43,391 nucleotides of DNA. Source: an uncultured Eubacteriales bacterium (GTDB lineage: Bacteria; Bacillota; Clostridia; Oscillospirales; CAG-272). Position numbers and translations under genes: made by a program. Positions within the stretch are counted from its first letter, which is position 1; every line of letters starts with the position of its first letter. Positions 9,348 to 17,807 of the stretch are shown here, piece after piece. The stretch lies in contig CAOKER010000016.1 of the NCBI GenBank assembly GCA_948467545.1, positions 1-43,391 of the forward strand, written 5' to 3'. The notes beneath the pieces were generated by a model, which was given only the letters and a program-made list of their open reading frames with translations, made no database searches and was not told where the DNA came from.

Positions 9348-10580
9348 TCATTTTATCCGCCCGGCATCGATTATACGAATAATATATCGGCCCGCTACAG
9401 TTTTCTGCTTCTGAATATAAAGCATATTTACAAGCAATCCCGCAAGAAACATGAATTCAAAGGTAACAAGCGGACTTGATGAAACCATATATTTTACAAG
9501 CATCATACTTATTGCGGAAACAGTCCAAAAAAAGCGGATCGAATCCTCCCCTCCATACAGAACAGTGCTTTTTATAAGAATAAAAATTATAATAAATATA
9601 ATCATCGGTCCTATCAAGTAACCGAAATTACAAAGTGTCTCAATCATCCAGTTATGAGAGTAAACACCGGATACGGCAAAGTCGCCGTATAAACCATTGG
9701 GAAGAAGCCCGCTTTCCGCAATAACCTTTCTCTGTATAGCTCCGCGTCCGCTGTCGCTGAAAAATTCCCCCGATAAAATCATAGCAAAAGTCCTGCTTTT
9801 AAATTCTCGTGCCGTCAGATTAAAACCGATATAAGAGATAATTGTTTTAAAACATACAAATACAATCAAACTAAAATTAATTATCAAAAGATTAACTATG
9901 TAATGAATTTTCTTTTTCATCCCCGGAGCTGCAAAGATTAATATCACCAAAAATACCGCAAGCGTAAGAGCCGCTCCGCGGCAGCCTGCCGATATAATAC
10001 ACGCGCATGCTGCCGCACTTAACATAAGGCGGATAAAATTTCTCTTTTTTATGCTCATATAAAGGCATAACATGACGAAAAGCAGCCCTTGATAAGCGAA
10101 CGACATGTAATTTGTAAGAGGAATCTGCTTAAAAAATACTCTTATCGTATATGACGTTACCATAAGTAAAACGACACTGCTGCCAAACTTATAAAAAAGC
10201 CCCGTAAGATATTTTAAATCTATTTTTGTAAGCGTCAGAAAAAACGGCGGAAATACAGTAAACCAAAAAACCGTAAAATAGTTTGCGGGCATTCCGCTGC
10301 CTATCAAAATTCTATATGAATCGGGTGATACAATAAAAGTGAATAAGAATACAAATCCGAAAATTATGACAATCAATAGACTTTTTATTTCCATTTTAAA
10401 AAAAATGTAAATATATGATACAGCAGACGTACCGTAAATAATCAAGTAAAACCAAAAACTGAGCGTAGGCAGTTCAAACGCAGTCAAAATTTCGGCAAGA
10501 TAATAATTTATTGTCGGAAAAATAGCTATAATGCCGATAAACAATTCGGCATAATGTTTTTTATGACAGTAATGACACAT
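9348..10580 (-). CDS. Wzy-like O-antigen/polysaccharide polymerase
   Basis: This 410-residue integral membrane protein has about 10-12 hydrophobic segments. The large external loop between the later helices contains an RGAIQRKVIAESG stretch followed by GVYSHNWMIETLCNFGYL. The SHNWMIETL arrangement (small residue, HN, then E and a glycine-rich helix) is typical of the O-antigen ligase/Wzy polymerase family. These enzymes join lipid-linked repeat units outside the membrane. Sequence conservation in the family is poor, so the call rests on topology, this loop and operon context. It is the only polymerase candidate in the operon. Confidence 0.8.
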   Translation of the reverse strand: MCHYCHKKHYAELFIGIIAIFPTINYYLAEILTAFELPTLSFWFYLIIYGTSAVSYIYIFFKMEIKSLLIVIIFGFVFLFTFIVSPDSYRILIGSGMPANYFTVFWFTVFPPFFLTLTKIDLKYLTGLFYKFGSSVVLLMVTSYTIRVFFKQIPLTNYMSFAYQGLLFVMLCLYMSIKKRNFIRLMLSAAACACIISAGCRGAALTLAVFLVILIFAAPGMKKKIHYIVNLLIINFSLIVFVCFKTIISYIGFNLTAREFKSRTFAMILSGEFFSDSGRGAIQRKVIAESGLLPNGLYGDFAVSGVYSHNWMIETLCNFGYLIGPMIIFIIIFILIKSTVLYGGEDSIRFFWTVSAISMMLVKYMVSSSPLVTFEFMFLAGLLVNMLYIQKQKTVAGRYIIRIIDAGRIK

Positions 10581-10593
10581 GAAAAGCTTTCCT

Positions 10594-11385
10594 TTAACTG
10601 CTGTAAAATTTAATTCCGGCTTTTACAAGCAGTTTTTTTATTACTTTAAATACCTTTATAGGAAGATACTCCTTAATTAACACCTTTGATCTGAATAATA
10701 CATCGTCAATAAGCAAACAAGTGTTTCTGCCTTCAAGTTTTATTCCGTTTTTCCGAAGAAATCTTACCGACTTGTGCTGTATTTTGCCTTTCCTTACTAT
10801 GTCGTTGACCTTATAATACGGTGTATATGTCATTGCACATAATACGCCGCTTTTAATTGCCGCGGGAGTCAGAGAAACCTCGTATTCCCAAGCCGACGCG
10901 GGTACTCCTATCGTTGACAGAGCAAACTCCGTTTTCCATATTGCGGGAAAAAGATTAACGGCATAGCTGCCGCGATTAAGATCCACAACATACAAATCGC
11001 TGTACCCTTCAATTCTGTCTTTTTGACGCGGCAGTGAATACAAACGCAGATAACCTATCTTCTCCTTTTCCATTATATCAATAAGATAAGCAAGTTCTGA
11101 ACTTTTTACATCGGCGCTTAGATAATAATCGTCCAAAACGATAAGCACGAAATCGGTTTTTGTGTTTTTCAAGGCTGAGCCAAGTCTCTCGGAAAACTCA
11201 GTATTTTTGCCGGCCTCTAATATTTCAATATCTTCATAGCTTTTTCCGCAGCTTGATTCGCTGACAATCACAGTCTTTGCACAGCGTCCGTGCCAATGCT
11301 TCCTGAGCATTTTCACATGACCGTCCCATAAGTCGGAATATCTGTCGCATGACAGAATAAGTACAGTTAAAGCTGGGTCACTCAT
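10594..11385 (-). CDS. Putative glycosyltransferase of the polysaccharide operon
   Basis: This is a 263-residue soluble protein. The N-terminal segment LTVLILSCDRYSDLWDGHV resembles the nucleotide-binding start of GT-A enzymes. VLIVLDDYYLS near residue 90 supplies an acidic DD pair in the position of the metal-binding DxD motif. The middle reads out a Rossmann-like alternation, and the C-terminus (about 230-255) is basic and may sit on the membrane. Its start overlaps the preceding GT4 stop by 8 nt, which supports cotranslation. I do not recognise a specific named family, so this is a glycosyltransferase by fold pattern and context, not by a full motif set. Confidence 0.6.
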   Translation of the reverse strand: MSDPALTVLILSCDRYSDLWDGHVKMLRKHWHGRCAKTVIVSESSCGKSYEDIEILEAGKNTEFSERLGSALKNTKTDFVLIVLDDYYLSADVKSSELAYLIDIMEKEKIGYLRLYSLPRQKDRIEGYSDLYVVDLNRGSYAVNLFPAIWKTEFALSTIGVPASAWEYEVSLTPAAIKSGVLCAMTYTPYYKVNDIVRKGKIQHKSVRFLRKNGIKLEGRNTCLLIDDVLFRSKVLIKEYLPIKVFKVIKKLLVKAGIKFYSS

Positions 11386-12676
11386 CGCCGCAAACCACCT
11401 CCGTTATTATTTTTTCAAAGGACGTGGTACTGCCTTTCAGTGTATGATTTTCATTTGCGGCTTTGACGGCTGCGTCATAATTCGTTTTCTGCAGCGAAGG
11501 ATTTCCGATAAGGCGCAGAATACAGTCCTTAAGCTTTTCCGGCTCGGTACAAACCTCGGCTCCGCCCGTATCCGACATGTATTGTATAAGTCCGCAATCT
11601 GACGGTCCGTATGCAAGAATGTTGCTCCCCGATGCAAGAGCATCAGCCGCTTTTGTTGAAAGCGAATATCTTGTTTTACCAATATCGGATTTTGAAAAAC
11701 CTTCGACAAGTACCATAATATCACACTTCATGATTTTACGCTTAACTTCATTATACGGTATCGAGCCGTTAAAGCTTATATGGGGATTTCGGTATAAAAC
11801 CGAAGTATCTTTCGGCCCGTTCTCATTTGAATATACGTTCAGCCTGTAATTTGGATTAATCATTCCGAGCGCATTTCCTATATCGGCAAGCGACTTGCTC
11901 CTTCCCAGACCGATGTTTCCGAAATAGCAGATATATGGATCATCTGAATTTATTTCACGAAAATTTCTGCGCGCCATATCAGATGCAAGATACACGGTTT
12001 TTCCGTTCAGACCAAAGCTTTTATTGTAAATATCCCGTATTTTGTCACTGATATATACGGCGTTTCCTTTGTAACTAAAAACATCGCGTACCAATTTTAT
12101 ATAACTGTATTTATAAATATAGTAAAAAGGAGACAACGAAAAATGCATATTGAAGCAATAGTCGTCTCCTACAACAGAAACAATCGGTATATTGTATCTT
12201 TTTGCCGCATAGAGCGCAATTTGAAGTATAAAAAAATCATCCGAAAAACTTAGAAAAACACAGTCGGGTGCAAACTCGTCAAGCCAGTAATTTAACTTTT
12301 CGGTGCACCAGTGCTTTTTATTCCAAACCCACCGCCTCAGAAGATGCGTAAACGGAGAATGTAATCCTCCTATTCGGTAAAGAACTTTATATATATAACT
12401 TACTTTTCCCGGCTCTCCGTAAGCTTCTTGCTCCGACAGAATACTGCGGTTGTAAATTTTCCCGGTTTCTACACAGTGTGAAAATTTTCTTTTAAGCATC
12501 CTTTTATCGGTAATCTGAAACAGAGTACCGCAATGTCCTTTTACCGGGGTCATTTCATTTGAAAAAATCTGAGCCAATCTATCGTGCTCCCAGCCCGAAA
12601 AATATGATTCAAACGCCCTTGAAGTGAGATTCCTGTTATACGGAACCGTACCTACAATTAAAACTTTTGGCTTCAT
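11378..12676 (-). CDS. GT4-type glycosyltransferase
   Basis: This GT-B-like protein has about 432 residues. It starts MKPKVLIVGTVPYNRN, with an ICYFGNIGLGRSKSLADIG linker typical of the second Rossmann domain. The donor-site segment is STKAADALASGSNILAYGPS. An in-frame TTG at 12706 would add ten residues, but the ATG at 12676 gives the normal family N-terminus. The phrase LDEFAPDCVFLSFSDDFF matches the conserved end of the first domain in GT4 enzymes that act on polysaccharide intermediates. It overlaps the next gene by 8 nt. The sugar donor is unknown. Confidence 0.82.
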   Translation of the reverse strand: MKPKVLIVGTVPYNRNLTSRAFESYFSGWEHDRLAQIFSNEMTPVKGHCGTLFQITDKRMLKRKFSHCVETGKIYNRSILSEQEAYGEPGKVSYIYKVLYRIGGLHSPFTHLLRRWVWNKKHWCTEKLNYWLDEFAPDCVFLSFSDDFFILQIALYAAKRYNIPIVSVVGDDYCFNMHFSLSPFYYIYKYSYIKLVRDVFSYKGNAVYISDKIRDIYNKSFGLNGKTVYLASDMARRNFREINSDDPYICYFGNIGLGRSKSLADIGNALGMINPNYRLNVYSNENGPKDTSVLYRNPHISFNGSIPYNEVKRKIMKCDIMVLVEGFSKSDIGKTRYSLSTKAADALASGSNILAYGPSDCGLIQYMSDTGGAEVCTEPEKLKDCILRLIGNPSLQKTNYDAAVKAANENHTLKGSTTSFEKIITEVVCGDE

Positions 12677-12732
12677 AATATATAAATTTTCTCTTCTGAT
12701 CTGCAAAATCTGTATTTTTATTATTAATATTA

Positions 12733-13566
12733 TTAAGGACTTTTTCTCAGAATTGTTTTGTAAATTAACCGCTTCAATATGGGAGGCATATATACAAAGC
12801 TTCTGACTGCAATCATATTAATAATGTATTCAAACCGATTTATCATGTTTTTTTCAAGCATATACCGTCCAAGCATCTTCCAGCTGTTTATATATGCACG
12901 GTCTCCGCGGCGTAATTCCATGCCGTTGCCTATCCGTGCATGAACAAGGATTTTATCTATATTGGCGATCCTCGAACCGCCGCATATTGCTCTTACCCAT
13001 AAAAAATAGTCCTCCGCACATGGCAGATGCATATATGAACCTGCTGAGATAACCGCCGATTTGCGAAACATTGCCGACATATGATTTACAGGATTCCGAA
13101 ATTTCGCTAACTTTGCAAGCTTTTCATGTGTCAGCGGAAGTATCTTTACTCTGTCCGGATTATTACAGCAATGGTTAAACTCATCTATGTATGAACCGAC
13201 TATATCTACTTCAGGATGCTCTTCAAGAAAATTTATTTGAATTTCAAAACGTTCCGCAGCACATATATCATCACTGTCGGAACGCGCTATCAATTCATAT
13301 CTGCATTTTTTCAATCCAAAACGCAATGACCGTCCGAGACCAACATTTTCGGAAAGCTTAAAAACTCTGAAAATGCTGCTGTATTTCGCTTCATACTTTG
13401 AAATTACATTATACAGTTCTTCCGTAAGCGTACCGTCGCAGATAAGAATCATTTCGTTTGGTTTGAGTGTCTGAGCTTCGAGATTACTTTTCAATGCCAG
13501 ATCTAAATATTCGGGCTTTTCCTTATTATATACTGACATGAGAACTGAAAATTTATTTTCTATCAT
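12733..13566 (-). CDS. GT2-family glycosyltransferase
   Basis: This 277-residue GT-A enzyme has the canonical start FSVLMSVYNKEKPEYLDLAL. Its DxD-type metal site is RSDSDDICAAERFE, near residue 95. NPVNHMSAMFRKSAV and CAEDYFLWVRA (the catalytic-base ED region) follow, as in the AmsE/capsular branch of GT2. It uses a nucleotide sugar to extend the lipid-linked repeat unit. Its start overlaps the upstream phosphoglycosyl transferase by 14 nt, which suggests it adds an early sugar directly after initiation, although this is only inferred from gene order. Confidence 0.9.
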   Translation of the reverse strand: MIENKFSVLMSVYNKEKPEYLDLALKSNLEAQTLKPNEMILICDGTLTEELYNVISKYEAKYSSIFRVFKLSENVGLGRSLRFGLKKCRYELIARSDSDDICAAERFEIQINFLEEHPEVDIVGSYIDEFNHCCNNPDRVKILPLTHEKLAKLAKFRNPVNHMSAMFRKSAVISAGSYMHLPCAEDYFLWVRAICGGSRIANIDKILVHARIGNGMELRRGDRAYINSWKMLGRYMLEKNMINRFEYIINMIAVRSFVYMPPILKRLIYKTILRKSP

Positions 13567-14206
13567 CTGATTTAATTGATTTAATGTTTACATTATCTAC
13601 ACAGATATAATGAGTCCGTTCTTTTTTAATATCCGATATCCCTCTTCGTGTCAGAACACTAAAAACAGTAATTAAACAGCAGCGAAGATCAAACAAAAAT
13701 CCAATCCTCTTAACATATTCGCCGTCAAGTCTTGCCTTAGCCGGAATATCAAGCAAATCGCGCCCGCTTATCTGTGCCAGTCCGGTCAGTCCGGGCTTTA
13801 TGTCATTAGCTCCGAAAAGTTCTCGCTGCATAATCAAATCATTTTGATTCCAAAGTGCCGGACGCGGTCCTACAAAGCTCATCTGTCCCGTCAAAATATT
13901 AATCAGCTGCGGAAGTTCGTCCAAACTTGTTTTTCTCAAAAATGCCCCTATACGCGTAATCCATTTTTCCGGCGTATTAAGCTTATGAGTCGGAACATTC
14001 GGAGATACGGAAGTATACATTGTACGAAATTTCAATATTATAAATTCTTGTTTATATATCCCTATTCTTCTCTGTCTAAAAAGTGCCGGTCCATCCGAAT
14101 CGAGCTTTATAAAAGCTGCAATTATAAGCATAGGAACGGCCAGAACAATTAATGCGAAAATTGAAAGAAAAATATCAATCAGTCTTTTAATATAACGTTT
14201 GTACAT
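13553..14206 (-). CDS. Initiating phosphoglycosyl transferase (undecaprenyl-phosphate sugar-1-P transferase)
   Basis: This 217-residue monotopic phosphoglycosyl transferase belongs to the bacterial sugar transferase (PglC/WcaJ C-terminal) family. One hydrophobic segment at residues 12-32 forms the re-entrant membrane helix. [17 protein letters not shown], the catalytic Asp-Glu pair in [13 protein letters not shown], and FVGPRPAL are all present, as is [12 protein letters not shown] near residue 155. It transfers a sugar-1-phosphate from UDP-sugar to undecaprenyl phosphate to begin each repeat unit. The size is that of the minimal catalytic core; the extra N-terminal domains of WcaJ/WbaP are absent. 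It is the first gene of the operon. Confidence 0.93.
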   Translation of the reverse strand: MYKRYIKRLIDIFLSIFALIVLAVPMLIIAAFIKLDSDGPALFRQRRIGIYKQEFIILKFRTMYTSVSPNVPTHKLNTPEKWITRIGAFLRKTSLDELPQLINILTGQMSFVGPRPALWNQNDLIMQRELFGANDIKPGLTGLAQISGRDLLDIPAKARLDGEYVKRIGFLFDLRCCLITVFSVLTRRGISDIKKERTHYICVDNVNIKSIKSDDRK

Positions 14207-14267
14207 ATTTTTATCAATAATAAATTACGGCATAACAAGTCTGAACAAATATTACCTATCTTTTAAA

Positions 14268-14296
14268 ATTATACCGTATAAAGTTCAATTTGTCAA
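14268..14296 (-). promoter_or_regulatory. Sigma-A-type promoter of the polysaccharide operon
   Basis: On the minus strand, TTGACA (14296-14291) and TATAAT (14273-14268) are both perfect and separated by 17 nt. They lie about 60 nt upstream of the initiating transferase start. No attenuator or strong operator is visible between promoter and gene. No other strong promoter was noticed down to 4593, so one transcript of about 9.7 kb is likely. Confidence 0.85.
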
Positions 14297-14422
14297 TCGC
14301 AAAAAGTATTTTTAGGTCGAATTATAAGGAAATTGATAGAATTAATCCACATAAGTATAAAAGCATTGCGTTATGCAATAGATTTTCCATCAATCAACAT
14401 ATGACAATATGACAAAGTAAAT

Positions 14423-14451
14423 AAAAAGCCGCGAAGCGTATAAAGCTTCGC
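14423..14451 (-). terminator. Rho-independent terminator after spoVAC
   Basis: On the minus strand, GCGAAGC (14451-14445), a 7-nt loop and GCTTCGC (14437-14431) form a perfect 7-bp stem. GGC and a T-run ending near 14423 follow. It lies 27 nt beyond the SpoVAC stop and separates that gene from the polysaccharide operon promoter. Confidence 0.85.
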
Positions 14452-14477
14452 AGGCTGTTTACATTCATATTAATATT

Positions 14478-14963
14478 TCAGTGTATAAATAAACCCACTA
14501 TCCAATATATTATTCCGTACAGCACCGAAGTCGCAGTTCCATACAGAATTACCGGTCCGGCAATTGTAAAAATCTTTGCACCCAATCCGAGAATAAAGCC
14601 TTCGCTGCGTGAGGTAATTGCCTGGCTGACAATTGCGTTCGCAAAACCGGTTATTGGTACAAGTGTTCCTGCTCCGGCATGCTTTGCAATATCGTCAAAA
14701 ATGTCAAATCCCGTCAATATTGCCGTAATTACAATAATTGTACAGGATACAAGAATTTTAGTATCGTCCTCAGATATTTTAAGAAATGTATATAAGTCGA
14801 AAAACGCCTGTGCTATACAGCATATTATCCCGCCGATAATAAACGCTTTCAGACAATCAAGAGGAACATTTGATTTTTTTGCGTGCGCTTCGGCATACTC
14901 CTTATAGGACTTTTTATCATTGAGCAATATAAAACTCCCTTTCTGTAAAGAATATTCTGCCAT
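14478..14963 (-). CDS. spoVAC: Stage V sporulation protein AC
   Basis: This 161-residue membrane protein has four or five hydrophobic segments. The block DIFDDIAKHAGAGTLVPITG followed by FANAIVSQAI and EGFILGLGAKIFTIAGPVIL is diagnostic of SpoVAC. SpoVAC is part of the inner spore-membrane channel that moves Ca-dipicolinate during spore formation and germination. It indicates a spore-forming (or formerly spore-forming) host. In most Firmicutes spoVAC is followed by spoVAD and spoVAE, but neither is adjacent here; the gene ends at its own terminator. GAGAAAG lies just upstream of the ATG. Confidence 0.93.
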   Translation of the reverse strand: MAEYSLQKGSFILLNDKKSYKEYAEAHAKKSNVPLDCLKAFIIGGIICCIAQAFFDLYTFLKISEDDTKILVSCTIIVITAILTGFDIFDDIAKHAGAGTLVPITGFANAIVSQAITSRSEGFILGLGAKIFTIAGPVILYGTATSVLYGIIYWIVGLFIH

Positions 14964-15056
14964 TATTCTTTCTCATCAGAAAGTATTTTATACATTTTTT
15001 CCTAAATATCCCGCGGTACCTTAAATGTATCCTCCGAAAATTCGGCTGATTTTTAA

Positions 15057-15335
15057 TTAAATCGTGATATCCTCAATTATATCTACCGCAGCTGAAATAT
15101 TCTGCTCAAACACTTCGCTTTCTTCATCCTCGGACAAAGCTTCCTCAAGCAGGTCAAGGACATCGCAAAGCATTCTCAGACAGTCATACGAAAAATCGTC
15201 ATCTTCTTCCAGCTCACGCACCAGCGAATCAAAACGTTCAAAAATTTCGGCCGCTCCTTCAATATCTTTATTCTTTTTTATATCTTCAAGTTTAATTGAT
15301 AACATCAGAAGCTCTCTGCGAAGTTCCGTCTCCAT
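15057..15335 (-). CDS. Small acidic helical protein of unknown function
   Basis: The 92-residue product is very acidic (runs such as ELEEDDDF and EDEESEVFEQ) and predicted to be almost entirely alpha-helical with heptad-like leucines. It has no membrane segment or signal peptide. GGAGGGG lies 14 nt upstream of the ATG, slightly far but present. A serine-rich frame on the opposite strand covers the same bases and is its shadow: the Ser codons are complements of Glu/Asp-rich codons. I recognise no family. It lies between the EamA gene and spoVAC on the same strand, 93 nt before spoVAC. Confidence 0.6.
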   Translation of the reverse strand: METELRRELLMLSIKLEDIKKNKDIEGAAEIFERFDSLVRELEEDDDFSYDCLRMLCDVLDLLEEALSEDEESEVFEQNISAAVDIIEDITI

Positions 15336-15427
15336 AATTACAGATCATTCCCCTCCGGCAAATACAAAATTCTTGTTTTTTGTATATAAATTAATAAGAA
15401 GCGTTTAAAATACACAGTCGGTCAATA

Positions 15428-16303
15428 TCAATTCTGAATATCCGAAATCTTTTTTGCTGATTTTGCGGCAAATACCTGATTTACATTGTATATAACAAGA
15501 GTTATAACAACGAGTCCCGTACCGATAAATGCAGCGACAGACAACATTTCATGAAAGAAAACTGCCACAAGAATCGGATTTAAAATAGGTTCTATAGCAG
15601 AAATCAGAGACGCGGCAAGCGGTGTGGTTCTTATAATGCCGATTGAAAGAAGAAGATATGCCAAACCTATTTCGATAATACCCATAGCAATAACCGCGGT
15701 TACTGCCGACGCAGAAAAATCCGTTTCCGTAAATATAAACGGAACACCCACAACCGCCGCCAAAAGCTGTCCCCACAGAGAGGAGGAAAGAGAGTCCGAG
15801 TTCTTTCCCATATTCATCATAAACACACCGGCATAAGTACAGCCGGAACAGAGCGCAAGAAAATTTCCAAGCATTCCGCCGGATGAAAGACCGTCGATAA
15901 AAAAGCATACAATACCGCCGAAAATACCCGCGCACGCAAATATATCGGAGGGAATCGGTTTTTTGTGATAGATTATCGCCATAAAAAGTATAACAAATAT
16001 CGGCATCGTAAACTGAAGCACAATAGCGTTTGCCGGAGAAGTCATTTTGTTCGCATATGAAAATAACAAAGAGGTAAAAAATACACATGCCGCTCCCGTA
16101 AAAACAGACCGGTTCATCTTTATTTTATGTTTTGTTATGAGCATAAACAGAGCGAGCACAGCCGCGCCTACCAGATTTCTTGCCCCGTTTATTGATATCG
16201 GTCCCCAGCTTATAAACTTAAAAAACACTCCGGAAGTGCTGAAACACACAGCCGAGATAAGCATAATGATAGCTCCGCCGGCGCCCTTTTTGTTTTCCTG
16301 CAT
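15428..16303 (-). CDS. EamA/DMT-family transporter
   Basis: This 291-residue protein has ten hydrophobic segments arranged as two EamA repeats of five. The first repeat starts GGAIIMLISAVCFSTSGVFF. The second ends with the family signature PLAASLISAIEPILNPILVA, where the SxxEP motif is conserved. DMT proteins export metabolites or drugs, or import small organic molecules; the substrate is unknown. AAAGGAG lies 14 nt before the ATG. It appears monocistronic. Confidence 0.9.
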   Translation of the reverse strand: MQENKKGAGGAIIMLISAVCFSTSGVFFKFISWGPISINGARNLVGAAVLALFMLITKHKIKMNRSVFTGAACVFFTSLLFSYANKMTSPANAIVLQFTMPIFVILFMAIIYHKKPIPSDIFACAGIFGGIVCFFIDGLSSGGMLGNFLALCSGCTYAGVFMMNMGKNSDSLSSSLWGQLLAAVVGVPFIFTETDFSASAVTAVIAMGIIEIGLAYLLLSIGIIRTTPLAASLISAIEPILNPILVAVFFHEMLSVAAFIGTGLVVITLVIYNVNQVFAAKSAKKISDIQN

Positions 16304-16700
16304 GATATTTAGTTATACTCCTTTCTTCAAAATGACCCGCCCATTTCTTCAAAAAACAAGTCATATGTCCTGTTTTAAGCATATTATGATATTCGGCTTA
16401 TCTTTGCTATTGCTTTGAGCATAAGTTAAGAATTTGCATTTATATATCATATTTTCAGACTATACGATAATATCACAAAAAAACCGCCGTTTCAATACCT
16501 TTTGAAAATATTCTTAAAAAATAACCGACTTATATTCAATCTGAATTTCATTCCTTTATTTGTCCGCTCCTAAATTGAAAAGCAGCCGTAAAAATTGAAA
16601 CAGCATAAAAGAAAAAACATTCTCCGAAGGAGAATATGCAAGAAAAACAAAGATTTTAGATTGCTAAATTAAAAAAATCAAAATAATTGCTCCGATTAGC
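16304..16700. other. AT-rich intergenic region between divergent genes
   Basis: About 400 nt between the EamA start (minus) and the L13 promoter (plus). Apart from the short hairpin at 16612-16635 described separately, I see no open frame, repeat or RNA motif in it. Confidence 0.5.
16612..16635 (-). terminator. Short terminator-like hairpin facing the minus strand
   Basis: ATTCTCC (16619-16625) and GGAGAAT (16629-16635) form a 7-bp stem around a 3-nt loop. On the minus strand the stem is followed by a T-run (16617-16612). No minus-strand gene precedes it, because L13 and S9 lie on the plus strand. It may stop antisense transcription or end an unrecognised small RNA. Confidence 0.5.
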
Positions 16701-16729
16701 TTGACAAAAACTGTTTTAAATGATATAAT
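16701..16729 (+). promoter_or_regulatory. Promoter of rplM-rpsI
   Basis: TTGACA (16701-16706) and TATAAT (16724-16729) are both perfect and spaced 17 nt. They lie about 46 nt before the L13 start codon. The strong consensus suits a ribosomal-protein operon. Confidence 0.88.
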
Positions 16730-16774
16730 GCTTAAGTATAAAATGCATGAAAATAATTTATGGAGGAAAACAGC

Positions 16775-17203
16775 ATGTCCACTTATATGGCGAAAAAAGA
16801 AACACTCGAACGCAAGTGGTATATTCTCGATGCTGCAAATAAACCGCTTGGAAGAACAGCCGCTTCGGCCGCTACAATTCTGAGAGGCAAGCATCGTCCC
16901 GAATTTACCCCCCATGTTGACTGCGGCGAGTTTGTTATTATTGTAAATTGTGACAAAGCAGTTTTAACAGGAAACAAAATCAATCAGAAGTTATACCGTA
17001 CACATTCCGGCTACATCGGAGGTCTTAAAGAAACCTCATATAAAAAGCTTATGGCTGAACGTCCCGAATTTGCTATGAAAATCGCGGTTAAGGGAATGCT
17101 TCCCAAGAACAGCATCGGTGATAAGAGCCTTACACGTCTGCGCGTTTACCGCGGAAGCGAACATGGCCAGCAGGCACAGAAGCCTGTACCGTATGAAGTT
17201 TGA
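16775..17203 (+). CDS. rplM: 50S ribosomal protein L13
   Basis: This is a 142-residue protein of normal L13 length. It has RKWYILDAANKPLGRTAA, HRPEFTPHVDCGEFV and the C-terminal MLPKNSIGDKSLTRLRVY that identify the family. L13 binds 23S rRNA early in large-subunit assembly. A frame opens at 16760, but GGAGG sits 8 nt before the ATG at 16775, so the shorter start is right. It forms the universal rplM-rpsI pair with the next gene, 30 nt downstream. Confidence 0.98.
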   Translation: MSTYMAKKETLERKWYILDAANKPLGRTAASAATILRGKHRPEFTPHVDCGEFVIIVNCDKAVLTGNKINQKLYRTHSGYIGGLKETSYKKLMAERPEFAMKIAVKGMLPKNSIGDKSLTRLRVYRGSEHGQQAQKPVPYEV

Positions 17204-17233
17204 ACATAATGTTTAAGAAAGGAAGAATTAAAA

Positions 17234-17644
17234 ATGGCAGTATCATATGCAAGCGATAAGCCTTATTTCTACGGCACTGGCAGAAGAAAAAAATCTGTTG
17301 CGAGAGTCCGTATAGTGCCCGGAACAGGCGCTATAACAATTAATAAACGTTCTATTGACGACTATTTTGGTCTTGAAACACTTAAGCTTATTGTTAATCA
17401 GCCCTTTGAGGTTACAGAAACTATAGGCAAATTCGATATTATCTGCACTGTCCGCGGAGGAGGTATTTCCGGTCAGGCAGGCGCTATCCGTCACGGACTT
17501 GCGCGTGCTTTGCTTCAGGCAGATGAAACATACCGTCCTGTTCTCAAAAAAGCAGGATTTCTTACCCGTGATCCTCGTATGAAGGAAAGAAAGAAGTACG
17601 GTCTCAAAGCTGCACGCCGTGCGCCTCAGTTCTCTAAGCGCTGA
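17234..17644 (+). CDS. rpsI: 30S ribosomal protein S9
   Basis: This 136-residue protein carries [36 protein letters not shown] and the basic C-terminal tail ending in QFSKR that reaches the P site in S9 proteins. AGAAAGGAAG precedes the ATG. It is cotranscribed with rplM and is followed by a strong terminator. Confidence 0.98.
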   Translation: MAVSYASDKPYFYGTGRRKKSVARVRIVPGTGAITINKRSIDDYFGLETLKLIVNQPFEVTETIGKFDIICTVRGGGISGQAGAIRHGLARALLQADETYRPVLKKAGFLTRDPRMKERKKYGLKAARRAPQFSKR

Positions 17645-17711
17645 TCGATTTTTCAATTTATATCCGCTTTGTCTCAAATACATCAAAAATATTTGGCAAA
17701 GGCTGAATACC

Positions 17712-17749
17712 AAAATACCCGAAAAGGAAAAATCCTTTTCGGGTATTTT
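17712..17749 (+). terminator. Terminator of rplM-rpsI
   Basis: A perfect 17-bp inverted repeat (17712-17728 and 17733-17749) with a 4-nt A loop is flanked by A- and T-rich ends. It works on the plus strand for S9 and could also act in the other direction for transcripts passing the effector-binding gene. Confidence 0.93.
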
Positions 17750-17807
17750 ATTTTTCCGTACTGTTTAAGTAAATACAAAAAAGCCAAACTGTTCACGCAA
17801 AATTCTG

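Noticed and set aside
15064..15408. Serine-rich plus-strand frame of 114 codons
   Set aside because: It is the complement of a Glu/Asp-rich frame with a ribosome site on the minus strand; serine runs arise from reverse-complemented acidic codons.
15549..16088. A 179-codon minus-strand frame overlapping the EamA gene in another frame
   Set aside because: Its composition (Cys, Tyr and Phe-rich) is that of a frame-shifted shadow of the transporter.
16760..16774. Longer N-terminus for ribosomal protein L13
   Set aside because: The extra codons contain the GGAGG ribosome binding site used for the ATG at 16775.
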